Shown here piece after piece: positions 1 to 8,455 of a stretch of 64,000 nt of DNA. The translations under genes and the position numbers were made by a program. Under the pieces are notes generated by a model. The model worked only from the letters and a program-made list of their open reading frames with translations, did no database searches and had not been told where the DNA came from. Source of the DNA: Stutzerimonas stutzeri (lineage in GTDB: Bacteria > Pseudomonadota > Gammaproteobacteria > Pseudomonadales > Pseudomonadaceae); the NCBI GenBank assembly GCA_002345575.1, contig DDVX01000003.1:1-64000 (forward strand), written 5' to 3'. Position 1 is the first letter of the stretch. Each line of letters begins with the position of its first letter.

Positions 1-1
1 C

Positions 2-106
2 ATGGCTACTTCAGACCATCCTTGTATTGATTTTGAAGAGGAGGTAGCAGGTTATTTGTGGTTTGCGGCGGCGGAGATAGCAGGTGTTTTGCGAGTAGTA
101 CGCTGA
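2..106 (+). CDS. Possible small ORF or 3' end of an upstream gene
   Basis: An open frame from an ATG at the second base of the window encodes about 34 residues, ending in TGA. It is acidic near the start and has a hydrophobic, Ala/Val-rich second half. The window edge hides anything upstream, so it could be the tail of a longer gene read in this frame. I do not recognise it. A GAGGAGG stretch inside it is not placed to serve a downstream start. Weak call. Confidence 0.2.
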   Translation: MATSDHPCIDFEEEVAGYLWFAAAEIAGVLRVVR

Positions 107-115
107 AAATATGTT

Positions 116-150
116 AGTTTAGGTAACTGACATAAATGTAAAGTTTAGGT
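116..150. promoter_or_regulatory. Candidate operator of the metal-efflux operon: direct repeats around a palindrome
   Basis: Two exact copies of AGTTTAGGT (116-124 and 142-150) flank a short perfect palindrome, ACATAAATGT (130-139). The copies are spaced 26 bases start to start, about 2.5 helical turns. The surroundings are AT-rich compared with the genes. This is the only obvious regulatory-looking structure upstream of the cusCBA-like operon. Metal-responsive two-component regulators of the CusR/CopR type bind short repeated sites upstream of such operons. Assigning this site to one of them is inference, as no regulator gene lies in the window. Confidence 0.35.
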
Positions 151-272
151 TATATAAACGACAGGTCTGATCTGCAATAAAGCCAAACAATATTTACGAA
201 CTATTCGAGGCTCGCTCATAAACGGGTCCAAGCTTTCCCTTGTGCCGAAATTTGCGTGCTTCGGAGTTAAAC

Positions 273-428
273 ATGATGAATGACTTGATCAAATATCGCG
301 CCTGGTCGGCACACCCGTTTCCGCTCTCCGCTCATGACTGGCGTGGTGCGCAAGCCGAAGTCCTCGAATATTCTAGTTGTCGTTGCTGCAATCAACGGGA
401 CCGGCACTGCAGTAAGGAGATTCTATGA
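273..428 (+). CDS. Short Cys-rich ORF coupled to the efflux operon
   Basis: A 51-residue frame starts at ATG 273, with CGGAG about 10 bases upstream. Its TGA overlaps the ATG of the outer-membrane factor gene (ATGA at 425-428), the usual arrangement for translational coupling. Near its end it carries SSCRCCNQRDRHC, four cysteines in 11 residues, which could bind a soft metal. There is no signal peptide and I recognise no family. It could be a metal-sensing leader peptide or only a chance open frame; the downstream gene has its own good ribosome site (AAGGAG). An upstream in-frame TTG at 240 would lengthen it slightly. Confidence 0.35.
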   Translation: MMNDLIKYRAWSAHPFPLSAHDWRGAQAEVLEYSSCRCCNQRDRHCSKEIL

Positions 429-1711
429 ACTGGATCGTTCAGCCGCTGCCCGTCCGCAGTTGGGGGCTGCTAGCACCCGTCATCCTAGGCCTTGCTCTGA
501 GCAGCGGCGCGCAGGCTTCGCCAGGGTCAGCCGAGCTTGGCGCCACGTTGCCTCCGCTGCTAGACCTGCTTGAACGGCAGAGCCCAGAGCTCCGGGCTGT
601 CGGGCATGAGAGGCAGGCCGCCTGGGAGCGTCCCGATGTAGCCGGTGCGCTCCCGGACCCGATGCTCACTTTTGAGGAAATGGGCATCGCCCGCGACGAC
701 CCGAGCCTATCGCCCAGCGGCGTTGGCAGCACACGTTACGCGTTCCGTCAGACTTTTCCTATTGGCGGCAAGCGGGGGCTTGCTCGCGAGATCGCAGAGG
801 CGGGCGCCGAGCAGGCAGCGGCCCGCGAGCGCCTGAGCCGAGTCGAGCTCAGGAGTCTCGTCAAGCTTGCCTTCAACGAATACCAGTATGCCCACGCAGC
901 CATCCAGGTCACCGAGGAGCTGCGGGCGCTGGTGGATGAGCTTGAGAGTATTGCCCAAGCTCGCTACAGAGTGGGGCTTGCGCCGCAACAGGACGTGATC
1001 AAGGCTCAGACCGAGCACACCAGTCTGCAGAGCGAGCTGCTGACGCTGGAACGCGACCGACGCGGCACGGCGGCGCGGTTGAACGGCATCTTGGCGCGCC
1101 CTGCGAACTCGCCGCTGGCGGAGCCCGCCGGTTGGCCTGCTCTGCCTGCATCAGTGCCGACCTTGGCTGAGCTGCAGGCTCGTATCTTCGGTGGCAATCC
1201 TCAACTGGCTGAGCTCAATGCACGAATTCAAGAGGCCCAGCGTGCTGAGGCGCTTGCCAGCCGAAACTGGATTCCGGATATCACCGTCGGCACTGCCGTC
1301 GTCCAGATGGGTAACCGGGCCGAAGAGTTCGAGTTGATGCTGGAGATGAATATCCCGCTGTGGGGCAAACGCCGCAGCGCAGAGCAGCGCGAGGCCGTTT
1401 CCTTGCGCTACGCCGCCGAGGCTCGTCGCGAGGCGGTCAACAGCCGTCTCGCGGGCAGCGTAGGTGAAGCGTGGTCGGCGTTGGAGACAGCCTTTCGACA
1501 GCACGAACTGATTGACAGAACGCTCCTGCCGCAGGCGGAGCTCACCTATCAATCGGCGCTCGCCAGCTATCAGACCGGCAACGTCGATTTCGCGACCTTG
1601 CTTGATGCCCAGCGACAGATTCGCCAGCTGAGGCTGTCGCTGCTCTCGCTGGCGCTGGAGCAACGAGTCCAAGTGGTGGAATTGGAACGTCTTGTCGGAG
1701 CAGAACTATGA
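425..1711 (+). CDS. cusC: Outer-membrane factor of a heavy-metal RND efflux pump (TolC family, CusC-like)
   Basis: This 428-residue TolC-family protein forms the outer-membrane channel of a tripartite metal efflux pump. A Sec signal occupies about residues 1-31 (hydrophobic stretch, then AQA-S). The mature part is mostly Ala/Leu/Glu/Arg-rich coiled-coil helix in two similar halves, as expected for the trimeric barrel and tunnel. Motifs such as TFPIGGKRG and NIPLWGKRRSAEQ are typical of the CusC/CzcC branch. There is no lipobox cysteine, so unlike E. coli CusC it is probably not acylated. A clear AAGGAG lies 7 bases before the ATG. Its last codons overlap the start of the adaptor gene, so the three pump genes form one operon. 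The substrate is inferred from the partner pump. Confidence 0.85.
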   Translation: MNWIVQPLPVRSWGLLAPVILGLALSSGAQASPGSAELGATLPPLLDLLERQSPELRAVGHERQAAWERPDVAGALPDPMLTFEEMGIARDDPSLSPSGVGSTRYAFRQTFPIGGKRGLAREIAEAGAEQAAARERLSRVELRSLVKLAFNEYQYAHAAIQVTEELRALVDELESIAQARYRVGLAPQQDVIKAQTEHTSLQSELLTLERDRRGTAARLNGILARPANSPLAEPAGWPALPASVPTLAELQARIFGGNPQLAELNARIQEAQRAEALASRNWIPDITVGTAVVQMGNRAEEFELMLEMNIPLWGKRRSAEQREAVSLRYAAEARREAVNSRLAGSVGEAWSALETAFRQHELIDRTLLPQAELTYQSALASYQTGNVDFATLLDAQRQIRQLRLSLLSLALEQRVQVVELERLVGAEL

Positions 1712-3345
1712 ATCGCAGCATGATTTTCGGCGCAGGTGCGCTCGCCCTTGCGACGGCAATCGCCGGCTTCGGTGGTGGCTACATGGTGGCGCAAAGGACA
1801 GGCTCCTCGGAGGTAGCTGGAAGCACCGCCCCACAAGAGCGCAAGGTTCTGTACTACCGCAACCCCATGGGGCTGCCCGACACGTCGCCAGTGCCCAAGA
1901 AGGATCCGATGGGGATGGACTACATCCCGGTCTACGCCGACAAGGGGCCTGCTGCCGCGCAGGGCGAGCGCAAGATCCTGTACTACCGCAATCCCATGGG
2001 ACTGCCGGACACCTCCCCGGTGCCGAAGAAGGACTCCATGGGTATGGAGTACATCCCCGTTTATGAGGGTGATGAATCGGGAAACACCGTTGTAATCAGC
2101 CCTGAGAAGGTGCAGTTGCTGGGTGTACTGTCTTCGCCAGTTGAGCGCCGCGTGCTCACCCGTACAGTGCGTGCAGTCGGTACGGTGCAGGTCGACGAGC
2201 GCGGCCAATACACCTTGGCGCCCAAGTTTGAGGGTTGGATCGAAAAGCTCTACGTCAACACGACCGGTGAGCCGGTTCGCAAAGGCCAGCCACTTATGGA
2301 GGTCTACAGCCCCGAGCTGGTGTCGGCGCAGCAGGAGTTCCTGATCGCCAATGCCGGGCAGCAAAGTCTTGCCGGCGGCAGCGCGGCCGCGCAAAAGGGG
2401 CTCGCCTCCCTCTCCTATTCTGCCCTTGAGCGGCTACGCAATTGGGATATCGGGGAAGCACAGCTTGAACGGTTGCGTCGTACTGGCAAGGTAACTCGCA
2501 CTTTGACGATCGCCGCGCCCGTGGATGGCGTGGTATTGGATAAGCCATCGGTTGAAGGTATGCGCTTTCAGCCAGGGGATGCCCTCTACCGAATCGCGGA
2601 TCTCGATACCGTCTGGCTTATCGCTGAGGTTTTCGAGCAGGATCTGGCGTTAGTTCAGCTTGGGCAGAAGGCGCAGCTTACGGTAAGCGCCTATCCCGAC
2701 CGGCGCTTTAGGGGCGAGGTAACCTTCGTTTATCCCGATCTGTCGCCGGAGACTCGCACCGCCAGGGTTCGCATCGAGCTAACCAATCCCGACGGCCTGC
2801 TTAAGCCGGCTATGTTCGGCACCGCTCAGCTCGCAGCAGGTGAGCAGGCGCCGGTGCTCGCAGTGCCTGACTCGGCGGTAATCGACAGCGGTACTCGCCG
2901 GATTGCGCTGGTTGCCCTGGGCGAAGGTCGCTTTGAGCCGCGCGAACTGCGCACAGGCAGGCGTGCCGACGGCTACCTTGAGGTGTTGGAAGGGCTGGGG
3001 GAGGGCGAGTCAGTAGTCACGCGCGCCAACTTCCTGATAGACGCCGAGAGCAACCTAAAGGCAGCGCTAAGCGGCATGAGTGGGAAGTCGGCTTCGACTG
3101 CAGAAGCGGATCCCCATGCCCATGGAGCCGCCGTCGGGCCTGACGGTCCCGCCGCGCCAGGCAATGCCGATGCACTTCATCGTCATGCTGGACACGACGA
3201 TCACAGTGATAGCGGCAGTTACGAGAGCAACGAGCTTCATAAGCCGGCGGGTGAGGTGGATGCGGGCCACGGTAGCGACGCTGAGTCTGGGAGTCACCCA
3301 GATCATGTGATGCCGGACGGCGGCCATTCCCATGGAGGGCATTAA
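1708..3345 (+). CDS. cusB: Periplasmic adaptor of a Cu/Ag efflux RND pump with two heavy-metal-binding domains
   Basis: This membrane-fusion protein (545 residues) joins the RND pump to the outer-membrane channel and can pass metal to the pump. An N-terminal hydrophobic anchor or signal (about 5-28) is followed by two nearly identical heavy-metal-binding modules at about 48-76 and 91-119. Each runs YYRNPMGLPDTSP...MGM-YIPVY, with the Met/Tyr pattern of the Cu/Ag-binding HMBD. Barrel-sandwich, lipoyl-like and beta-barrel adaptor regions follow to about 455. The last 88 residues are acidic and carry 13 histidines, a probable extra metal-binding tail. The start overlaps the channel gene by four bases (ATGA), and the pump gene follows after two bases. 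The duplicated HMBD looks like a recent tandem duplication. Confidence 0.88.
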   Translation: MNRSMIFGAGALALATAIAGFGGGYMVAQRTGSSEVAGSTAPQERKVLYYRNPMGLPDTSPVPKKDPMGMDYIPVYADKGPAAAQGERKILYYRNPMGLPDTSPVPKKDSMGMEYIPVYEGDESGNTVVISPEKVQLLGVLSSPVERRVLTRTVRAVGTVQVDERGQYTLAPKFEGWIEKLYVNTTGEPVRKGQPLMEVYSPELVSAQQEFLIANAGQQSLAGGSAAAQKGLASLSYSALERLRNWDIGEAQLERLRRTGKVTRTLTIAAPVDGVVLDKPSVEGMRFQPGDALYRIADLDTVWLIAEVFEQDLALVQLGQKAQLTVSAYPDRRFRGEVTFVYPDLSPETRTARVRIELTNPDGLLKPAMFGTAQLAAGEQAPVLAVPDSAVIDSGTRRIALVALGEGRFEPRELRTGRRADGYLEVLEGLGEGESVVTRANFLIDAESNLKAALSGMSGKSASTAEADPHAHGAAVGPDGPAAPGNADALHRHAGHDDHSDSGSYESNELHKPAGEVDAGHGSDAESGSHPDHVMPDGGHSHGGH

Positions 3346-3347
3346 GC

Positions 3348-6300
3348 ATGCTTGCCAAAATCATTGAATGGTCGGTGCGCAACGTCTTCCTTGTGTTGCT
3401 CGCCACGCTGATTATCATCGGCGCCGGCATCTACGCGGTAATGAAAACCCCACTGGACGCACTGCCGGACCTATCCGACGTGCAGGTGATTGTGTACACC
3501 GAATATCCTGGGCAGGCCCCGCAGGTGGTAGAGGATCAGGTCACCTATCCGCTTACCACGGCGCTGCTATCGGTGCCCAACTCCAAGGTGGTGCGAGGCT
3601 TCTCGTTTTTCGGTGCCTCCTTCGTCTATGTCATCTTCGAGGACGGTACCGACATCTATTGGGCCCGCTCGCGGGTGCTGGAGTACCTCAACTTCGCTTC
3701 GAAGAACCTGCCAGCGGGGGTGACACCCGCGTTAGGGCCAGATGCCACAGGTGTGGGCTGGGTCTACCAATACGCCTTGACCAGCACACGTCATACCCTT
3801 GCTGAGCTACGCACCCTGCAAGACTGGTTCGTGCGCTATCAGCTCACCAAGGCCGAAGGCATATCCGAGATTGCGAGCATCGGAGGCTTTGTCCAGCAGT
3901 ACCAGGTCACCGTTGACCCGCAGAAGCTTCAGGCCTATGACATCCCGTTGAGCCGGATATCTGAAGTCATCCGTACCAGCAATGCCGACGTCGGTGGCCG
4001 CATCGTAGAGATGAGCGAGACCGAGTACATGGTGCGCGGTCGTGGCTACCTGCGCGGTGCAGAGGACATCGAGAAACTGGTGCTGAAAGCTTCACGCGGA
4101 ATTCCGGTTCTGCTGCGTGATGTAGCTCGCGTCGAACTCGGCCCGGACGAGCGTCGCGGCGTCGTTGAGCTCGATGGAGAGGGTGAGGTGGTCGGCGGCA
4201 TCGCCGTTGCCCGCTACGGCGAGAATGCTATGTCCGTGATCGACAATCTTGAGGCCAAAATAGAGGAGATCCGTCCCGGCCTGCCGGAAGGAGTGAATAT
4301 CGAGACGGTGTACGACCGCTCGGATCTTATCCAGCGCGCTGTCGACAATCTCAAGTTCACGCTTCTTGAAGAGTCGATCATCGTTGCGCTGGTGTGCGTT
4401 GTGTTTCTTCTGCACGTGCGCAGTGCGCTGGTGGCCATCCTCATGCTGCCGATTGGCATCCTAATGTCCTTCATCGCCATGCGCTGGCTAGGGCTCAACT
4501 CCAACATCATGAGTTTGGGCGGCATCGCGATCGCCATCGGTGCGATGGTGGACGCAGCTATTGTGATGATCGAGAACGCCCACAAGCACCTGGAGCGAGC
4601 GCCGCCGGAGAAGCCGCGTGTACATATTATAATCGAGGCCTGTCGGGAGGTAGGCCCTGCGCTGTTCTTCTCGCTGCTGATCATCACAGTCTCCTTCCTA
4701 CCGGTGTTCACGCTGGAGTCGCAGGAGGGGAGGATGTTCTCGCCGCTGGCGCTCACCAAGACCTTCGCTATGGGCGCTGCGGCGCTGCTATCAGTGACCC
4801 TGGTGCCGGTGCTGATGCTGCTGTTCGTGCGAGGGCGGATAATCCCCGAGCACAAGAACCCGGTGAACCGCTTTCTGATATGGGTCTACCGCCCGATCAT
4901 CCAAGGTGTGCTGCGTTGGAAGGTGATGACAATCGTTGTAGCGCTGGTGGTTTTGGTCGTTAGCATTTTGCCGGCGCGGCAGCTCGGTAGCGAGTTCATG
5001 CCGCGACTCAACGAGGGCACGCTGCTGTATATGCCAGCCTCGCTTCCTGGTATGTCTATTACCAAGGCCGCTGAGCTCATGCAAACGCAGGACCGGATCA
5101 TCAAGAGCTTCCCAGAGGTGGCCTCGGTGTTTGGCAAGGCGGGCCGCGCGGCCACGGCCACCGACCCGGCGCCGGTGGAAATGTTCGAGACGGTGGTTAA
5201 CCTCAAACCGGAGAAAGAGTGGCGGCCAGGAATGACGGTGGACAAGCTCATCGCCGAGATGAACGACGCGCTGAAATTTCCGGGCGTGGCAAATAGCTGG
5301 ACTATGCCCATCCAAGGGCGCTTGGACATGCTCTCCACCGGCATTCGAACGCCCATTGGCATCAAGGTATTTGGCATGGACCTCGCCGGGATCGAGCGGC
5401 TAGCAACTCAGATTGAAGCGGTTGTGCAGGCAGTGCCCGGCACCACCAGCGCGTTTGCCGAACGTATTACAGGCGGCTTCTACCTCGACATTTCGCCCGA
5501 CTATGACGCCTTGGCCCGCTACGGCTTGACGGTAGGGGAAGTGCAAACGGTGATTAGCACCGCCCTTGGCGGCGAGCTTGTGACCACCACTGTCGAAGGG
5601 CGGGAGCGATTCGGCGTCAATGTGCGCTATCCGCGAGAGCTGCGTTCCGATCCCCAACGGATCGGCACTGAAGTGCTAGTGCCGACGCCGAGCGGTGCAC
5701 AGATACCACTCGGCCAGCTTACGGACATCAGCATCACTAAGGGCGCGCCGAGCATCCGCACTGAGAACGCATTGCTATCGGCCTATATCTACGTGGATAT
5801 TCGTGATAGGGATATCGGTAGCTACGTGCGCGAGGCGCAGCAAGCTGTACAGGAGCAAGTGAGTTTCCCGCCTGGGTATTATGTCACCTGGAGCGGCCAG
5901 TTTGAGTACATGGAGAGAGCGGCCGAGCGGCTGAAAATCGTAGTGCCGTTGACGCTGGTGGTGATCTTCCTCCTGCTGTATCTGAACTTCCGGCGGCTTA
6001 CCGAGACGCTGATCGTCATGCTCTCAGTGCCATTCTCGCTGGTAGGTGGCGTTTGGCTGATGTGGGCGTTGGGCTACAACTTCTCCGTTGCAGTAGCGGT
6101 GGGTTTCATTGCTCTGGCTGGCGTTGCCGCGGAGACAGGCGTGATCATGCTGATCTACCTTGACCACGCGCTCGATGAGCGTCGAGCAGAGCGGGAGGCT
6201 GCCGGTGAAAAGCTGACGGTGGATGACCTTTACCAGGCAGTGATAATTGGCGCGGTGGATCGAGTGCGGCCGAAGATAATGACTGTGGTTGCCATCATGG

Positions 6301-6470
6301 CCGGTCTGTTGCCAATCATGTGGGGCACCGGTACCGGATCGGAGGTGATGAGGCGCATCGCCGCGCCGATGGTGGGCGGCATGGTTTCTTCGACGATTCT
6401 TACGCTGGTTGTTATTCCGGCGATCTATACGCTCGTGAAACAGCGTGGCCTGGCCCGTTCGGCTTGCTAA
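3348..6470 (+). CDS. cusA: Heavy-metal RND efflux pump, Cu(I)/Ag(I) type (CusA-like)
   Basis: This proton-driven inner-membrane pump (1040 residues) moves monovalent copper or silver from the periplasm or cytoplasm into the outer-membrane channel. The length matches CusA (about 1050). The first membrane helix is followed by a large periplasmic loop, a six-helix block with the proton-relay sequence AIGAMVDAAIVMIEN (Asp near residue 402), and a second loop-helix set. Methionines near residue 562 (LYMPASLPGMS) and 661 (RLDMLSTG) match the Met relay described for CusA and favour Cu/Ag over Zn/Co/Cd. It closes the three-gene operon. No metallochaperone (CusF) or CusRS gene follows; they may lie left of the window. 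Confidence 0.9.
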   Translation: MLAKIIEWSVRNVFLVLLATLIIIGAGIYAVMKTPLDALPDLSDVQVIVYTEYPGQAPQVVEDQVTYPLTTALLSVPNSKVVRGFSFFGASFVYVIFEDGTDIYWARSRVLEYLNFASKNLPAGVTPALGPDATGVGWVYQYALTSTRHTLAELRTLQDWFVRYQLTKAEGISEIASIGGFVQQYQVTVDPQKLQAYDIPLSRISEVIRTSNADVGGRIVEMSETEYMVRGRGYLRGAEDIEKLVLKASRGIPVLLRDVARVELGPDERRGVVELDGEGEVVGGIAVARYGENAMSVIDNLEAKIEEIRPGLPEGVNIETVYDRSDLIQRAVDNLKFTLLEESIIVALVCVVFLLHVRSALVAILMLPIGILMSFIAMRWLGLNSNIMSLGGIAIAIGAMVDAAIVMIENAHKHLERAPPEKPRVHIIIEACREVGPALFFSLLIITVSFLPVFTLESQEGRMFSPLALTKTFAMGAAALLSVTLVPVLMLLFVRGRIIPEHKNPVNRFLIWVYRPIIQGVLRWKVMTIVVALVVLVVSILPARQLGSEFMPRLNEGTLLYMPASLPGMSITKAAELMQTQDRIIKSFPEVASVFGKAGRAATATDPAPVEMFETVVNLKPEKEWRPGMTVDKLIAEMNDALKFPGVANSWTMPIQGRLDMLSTGIRTPIGIKVFGMDLAGIERLATQIEAVVQAVPGTTSAFAERITGGFYLDISPDYDALARYGLTVGEVQTVISTALGGELVTTTVEGRERFGVNVRYPRELRSDPQRIGTEVLVPTPSGAQIPLGQLTDISITKGAPSIRTENALLSAYIYVDIRDRDIGSYVREAQQAVQEQVSFPPGYYVTWSGQFEYMERAAERLKIVVPLTLVVIFLLLYLNFRRLTETLIVMLSVPFSLVGGVWLMWALGYNFSVAVAVGFIALAGVAAETGVIMLIYLDHALDERRAEREAAGEKLTVDDLYQAVIIGAVDRVRPKIMTVVAIMAGLLPIMWGTGTGSEVMRRIAAPMVGGMVSSTILTLVVIPAIYTLVKQRGLARSAC

Positions 6471-7186
6471 ATGATGCGGATTCGAGCATCGATTTGTTCG
6501 AATCCGCCCTGATCGTCCGGCCGGTGGGTAATCGCATCGACTCCGACACCGATTCGCATCCTCCATCAGTCATTCGCGACGCTAATGGAGCCATAGATCT
6601 TGGAGGCGAAACGGTGTCGCTGCTGACTGTGCAGGCGCGATTCCCATCGACGGTATCGTCAACAACCAAAAGGCCCCAGGCTAAAATAGAGAAGACGTTG
6701 CATCGCCTGATAGATGTGCCGTGCAGCATGGCGCACGTGAAGTACGTTGCCGAAATCGATCTGGCGCTTAACCAGAAGTACTCGGCGTGCGGCATTCGCA
6801 TCGCCTCCTAATTCCACCGGTCTTCATCTGGTCGCCGTGATGGATCTTGGTTTACGCCAGCTAACAAGCCAGGTCGAGCAGCACCGCAGATTCCAAATAA
6901 CTGCCGCGGGAATCCATTCTCGGACGGCAGGCCAAGCGATGCGAATGGACAGCCACGCAAATCAGGCTTCGTGTCGATCACGTCTGCTACCTGTAGCAGC
7001 TACTTCGATCCAGGCGACCTGGCGTGGCCTCGGTGATTGCCACCATCGGGTGCTTCATCGGGCTACACAGAGCAAACGAAGCGGCATTGTACGGATTAAG
7101 CTTGCCGCACTCACCGCCTCAAGATCTTGGCGGTACTGCCTGCGCCCGCCACTTTCGTGAGGCAGTCGTATCCGCGTTGGGCAGCC
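6471..7186. other. 716-base stretch without a recognisable gene
   Basis: Both strands were read. A plus frame continuing to 6811 and a minus frame ending inside cusA (start near 6795, preceded by AGGAGG) are open but look like no family I know, and they exclude each other. The rest is broken by stops in every frame. The most likely content is eroded DNA between the efflux operon and the small-gene cluster. No promoter, tRNA or clear hairpin stands out. Confidence 0.4.
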
Positions 7187-7432
7187 CTAGCTCCGCAATT
7201 GCGCGCTAAAATGAAAGACGCTCCCCGCCGTTACCTTATGCTTCATGGGTAAGGCGCGAAGCCGCGTCTCTGAGCCGTCCGGATCAATTCGAACGAGCCA
7301 TCCATCCCTCGCCATTATCAGCGTACGGCCTGCCTGAACTGCACGCAGGTAAGCAGCATGCGTGGCGCTGGCTGCGAGCGCAGGAATCAATCCCTCGGGA
7401 TGGCCAATTTCGTGGTCGCTGGGCTCTGTCAT
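7187..7432 (-). CDS. Small hypothetical protein (81 residues)
   Basis: The start is supported by a strong ribosome site (GGAGG seven bases before ATG). The protein is soluble, with no signal or membrane segment. An N-terminal acidic/Gly/Pro part leads into an alanine-rich helix and then a basic region resembling short beta strands (TLIMARDGWLVRIDPDGSETRLRAL, here described only in part). I recognise no family by name. Proteins of this size with a DG-turn pattern are common near prophage or island genes in pseudomonads, but that is only a context impression. It is transcribed away from the neighbouring AbrB-like gene, sharing a 102-base divergent region. Confidence 0.5.
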   Translation of the reverse strand: MTEPSDHEIGHPEGLIPALAASATHAAYLRAVQAGRTLIMARDGWLVRIDPDGSETRLRALPMKHKVTAGSVFHFSAQLRS

Positions 7433-7534
7433 GGTTTAGCCTCCAAATAGGGGGAATCTACGACATGGGTGTGCGCTATGGTAAGGCGTCTCCGCCATGC
7501 TTCTGACTTTAGCTTCTGTAAGGAGGGTGGCGTC

Positions 7535-7726
7535 ATGGACACACCTAACAGCTGGCGAGTTGTCTGCCAAGATCCGGGAGACGGCAGCGGAGACGTAATC
7601 GTTGAGCTTCCATCTGAGTTACTTGCGAAACTCGGTTGGACGCTGGGAGATGAGCTGATAGTGGAGAAAAGCGAGGAGGGATTTTCCCTAAAGCTCAAAC
7701 CGCGGCCCGTGAACGCACCTCTTTAG
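7535..7726 (+). CDS. AbrB/MazE-like (SpoVT-fold) DNA-binding protein, 63 residues
   Basis: The start at 7535 follows a near-perfect ribosome site (AAGGAGGG); the frame is open further upstream but that part has no site. The core VIVELPSELLAKLGWTLGDEL followed by a hydrophobic strand is the swapped-hairpin AbrB pattern (strand, polar turn, LP..ll..LGw..GD.l). Such proteins dimerise on DNA and often act as antitoxins or local repressors. No PIN, MazF or RelE-type toxin lies next to it, so a toxin partner is missing or lost. A second, differently diverged member lies at 8725-8967 on the other strand. Its stop overlaps the end of a dead transposase fragment. Confidence 0.65.
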   Translation: MDTPNSWRVVCQDPGDGSGDVIVELPSELLAKLGWTLGDELIVEKSEEGFSLKLKPRPVNAPL

Positions 7727-7920
7727 GCGGATTGCACCGCATAGGCGGCATAGCCAATGAGGCGTTCCGGCGTTAGATCGAACTGCGCTTCGAAACACTC
7801 GACCATCGTTCTGGTCGAGTCGACTGCGGCAGTACGATGCACCGGAGTCGTTTCCACTTACATGATCACGCCATGCTCGGTGTCGCTCAGGAAGTTGGCG
7901 GAGTAGGCAAAATAAGCCGA
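7723..7920 (-). pseudogene. Fragment of an IS1182-like DDE transposase
   Basis: Reading the minus strand from 7920 gives SAYFAYSANFLSDTEHGVIM, a stop at 7860-7858, then, in the same frame, VETTPVHRTAAVDSTRTMVE and QFDLTPERLIGYAAYA before a stop at 7725. This matches the central DDE region of IS1182-family transposases (FaYStNyLiDtdHGVIvDVEAtr...PERL.aDtAYGs), known from memory. The in-frame stop replaces the conserved Asp of 'VIxDVEAT'. The N- and C-terminal parts are absent, so this is a dead remnant. It indicates repeated mobile-element traffic. Confidence 0.75.
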
Positions 7921-7987
7921 GCCAGGGCGGCGGTGTCAGACTTTATTCCTGGCTGCGGTGGGGCTTTTCCGGCGGACGCGTTAGGCT

Positions 7988-8455
7988 GTGTCGAACTATA
8001 TTTCCGTTGTTGCGGCATGCCATAGCGCTGAAGCTTGCGGATTTTGCGGCCCTCTATGTCAAACTATATTCTGGGCATCCAGCACGGCACTGAGAATCCT
8101 GGAGAAATGGAAGGCCACTACCGAGCAGGCGAGCAGTGTTCTTCGTGTCTCGCGCAGCAGCATTTCCCGTGCTCAGCAGGGCAAAGGCGTTGAACTCGAC
8201 CGTGATCAACTGGAGCGGGCCAGCATTGTATTGAACTGCCATGCCAGCCTGCGGCTGGTATTTGATAACCCTGAAAACGTCTACGGCTTTATGGGTCTTG
8301 AGAACCACAACGAATTCTTTAATGGCCGTAAACCGTTGGAAATCATGGCGCAGGGCGACCTCATGCCACTGTTCGAGGTTTACAAGCGGATCGACGCTTT
8401 TTGTGGGGGAGGTGAACTTGTCTACTCTTCCAGTCCTTGGGATGGTATGAAGTAG
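7988..8455 (+). CDS. DUF2384 (MbcA/ParS/Xre) antitoxin-like protein with doubtful N-terminus
   Basis: From about residue 30 the frame matches the Xre/MbcA/ParS antitoxin family: ALRILEKWKATTEQASSVLR then RVSRSSISRAQQG (helix-turn-helix), and the toxin-binding domain ERASIVLNCHASLRLVFDN, PENVYGFMGLENHNEFFNG and RKPLEIMAQGD. These antitoxins pair with RES-domain toxins, which degrade NAD. No RES gene follows; the next 260 bases are degenerate. The first ~28 residues, from a GTG at 7988 without a ribosome site, are unlike the family, and the tail after GGGEL looks replaced. It may be a decayed antitoxin that lost its toxin, or an orphan that still binds DNA. Confidence 0.55.
   Translation: MSNYISVVAACHSAEACGFCGPLCQTIFWASSTALRILEKWKATTEQASSVLRVSRSSISRAQQGKGVELDRDQLERASIVLNCHASLRLVFDNPENVYGFMGLENHNEFFNGRKPLEIMAQGDLMPLFEVYKRIDAFCGGGELVYSSSPWDGMK

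Noticed and set aside
1845..2061. Tandem repeat as a possible CRISPR-like or phase-variable tract
   Set aside because: It is the duplicated metal-binding module of CusB, in frame and with different codons in each copy.
2973..3430. Minus-strand His/Pro-rich frames over the CusB tail
   Set aside because: They mirror the His-rich repeat codons of CusB; the plus-strand adaptor explains the region.
6412..6801. Minus-strand frame with AGGAGG before its start, overlapping the cusA end
   Set aside because: It overlaps the pump gene by about 60 bases, its sequence is Ser/Arg-rich without structure, and nothing recognisable is encoded; kept only as a remark on the gene-free stretch.
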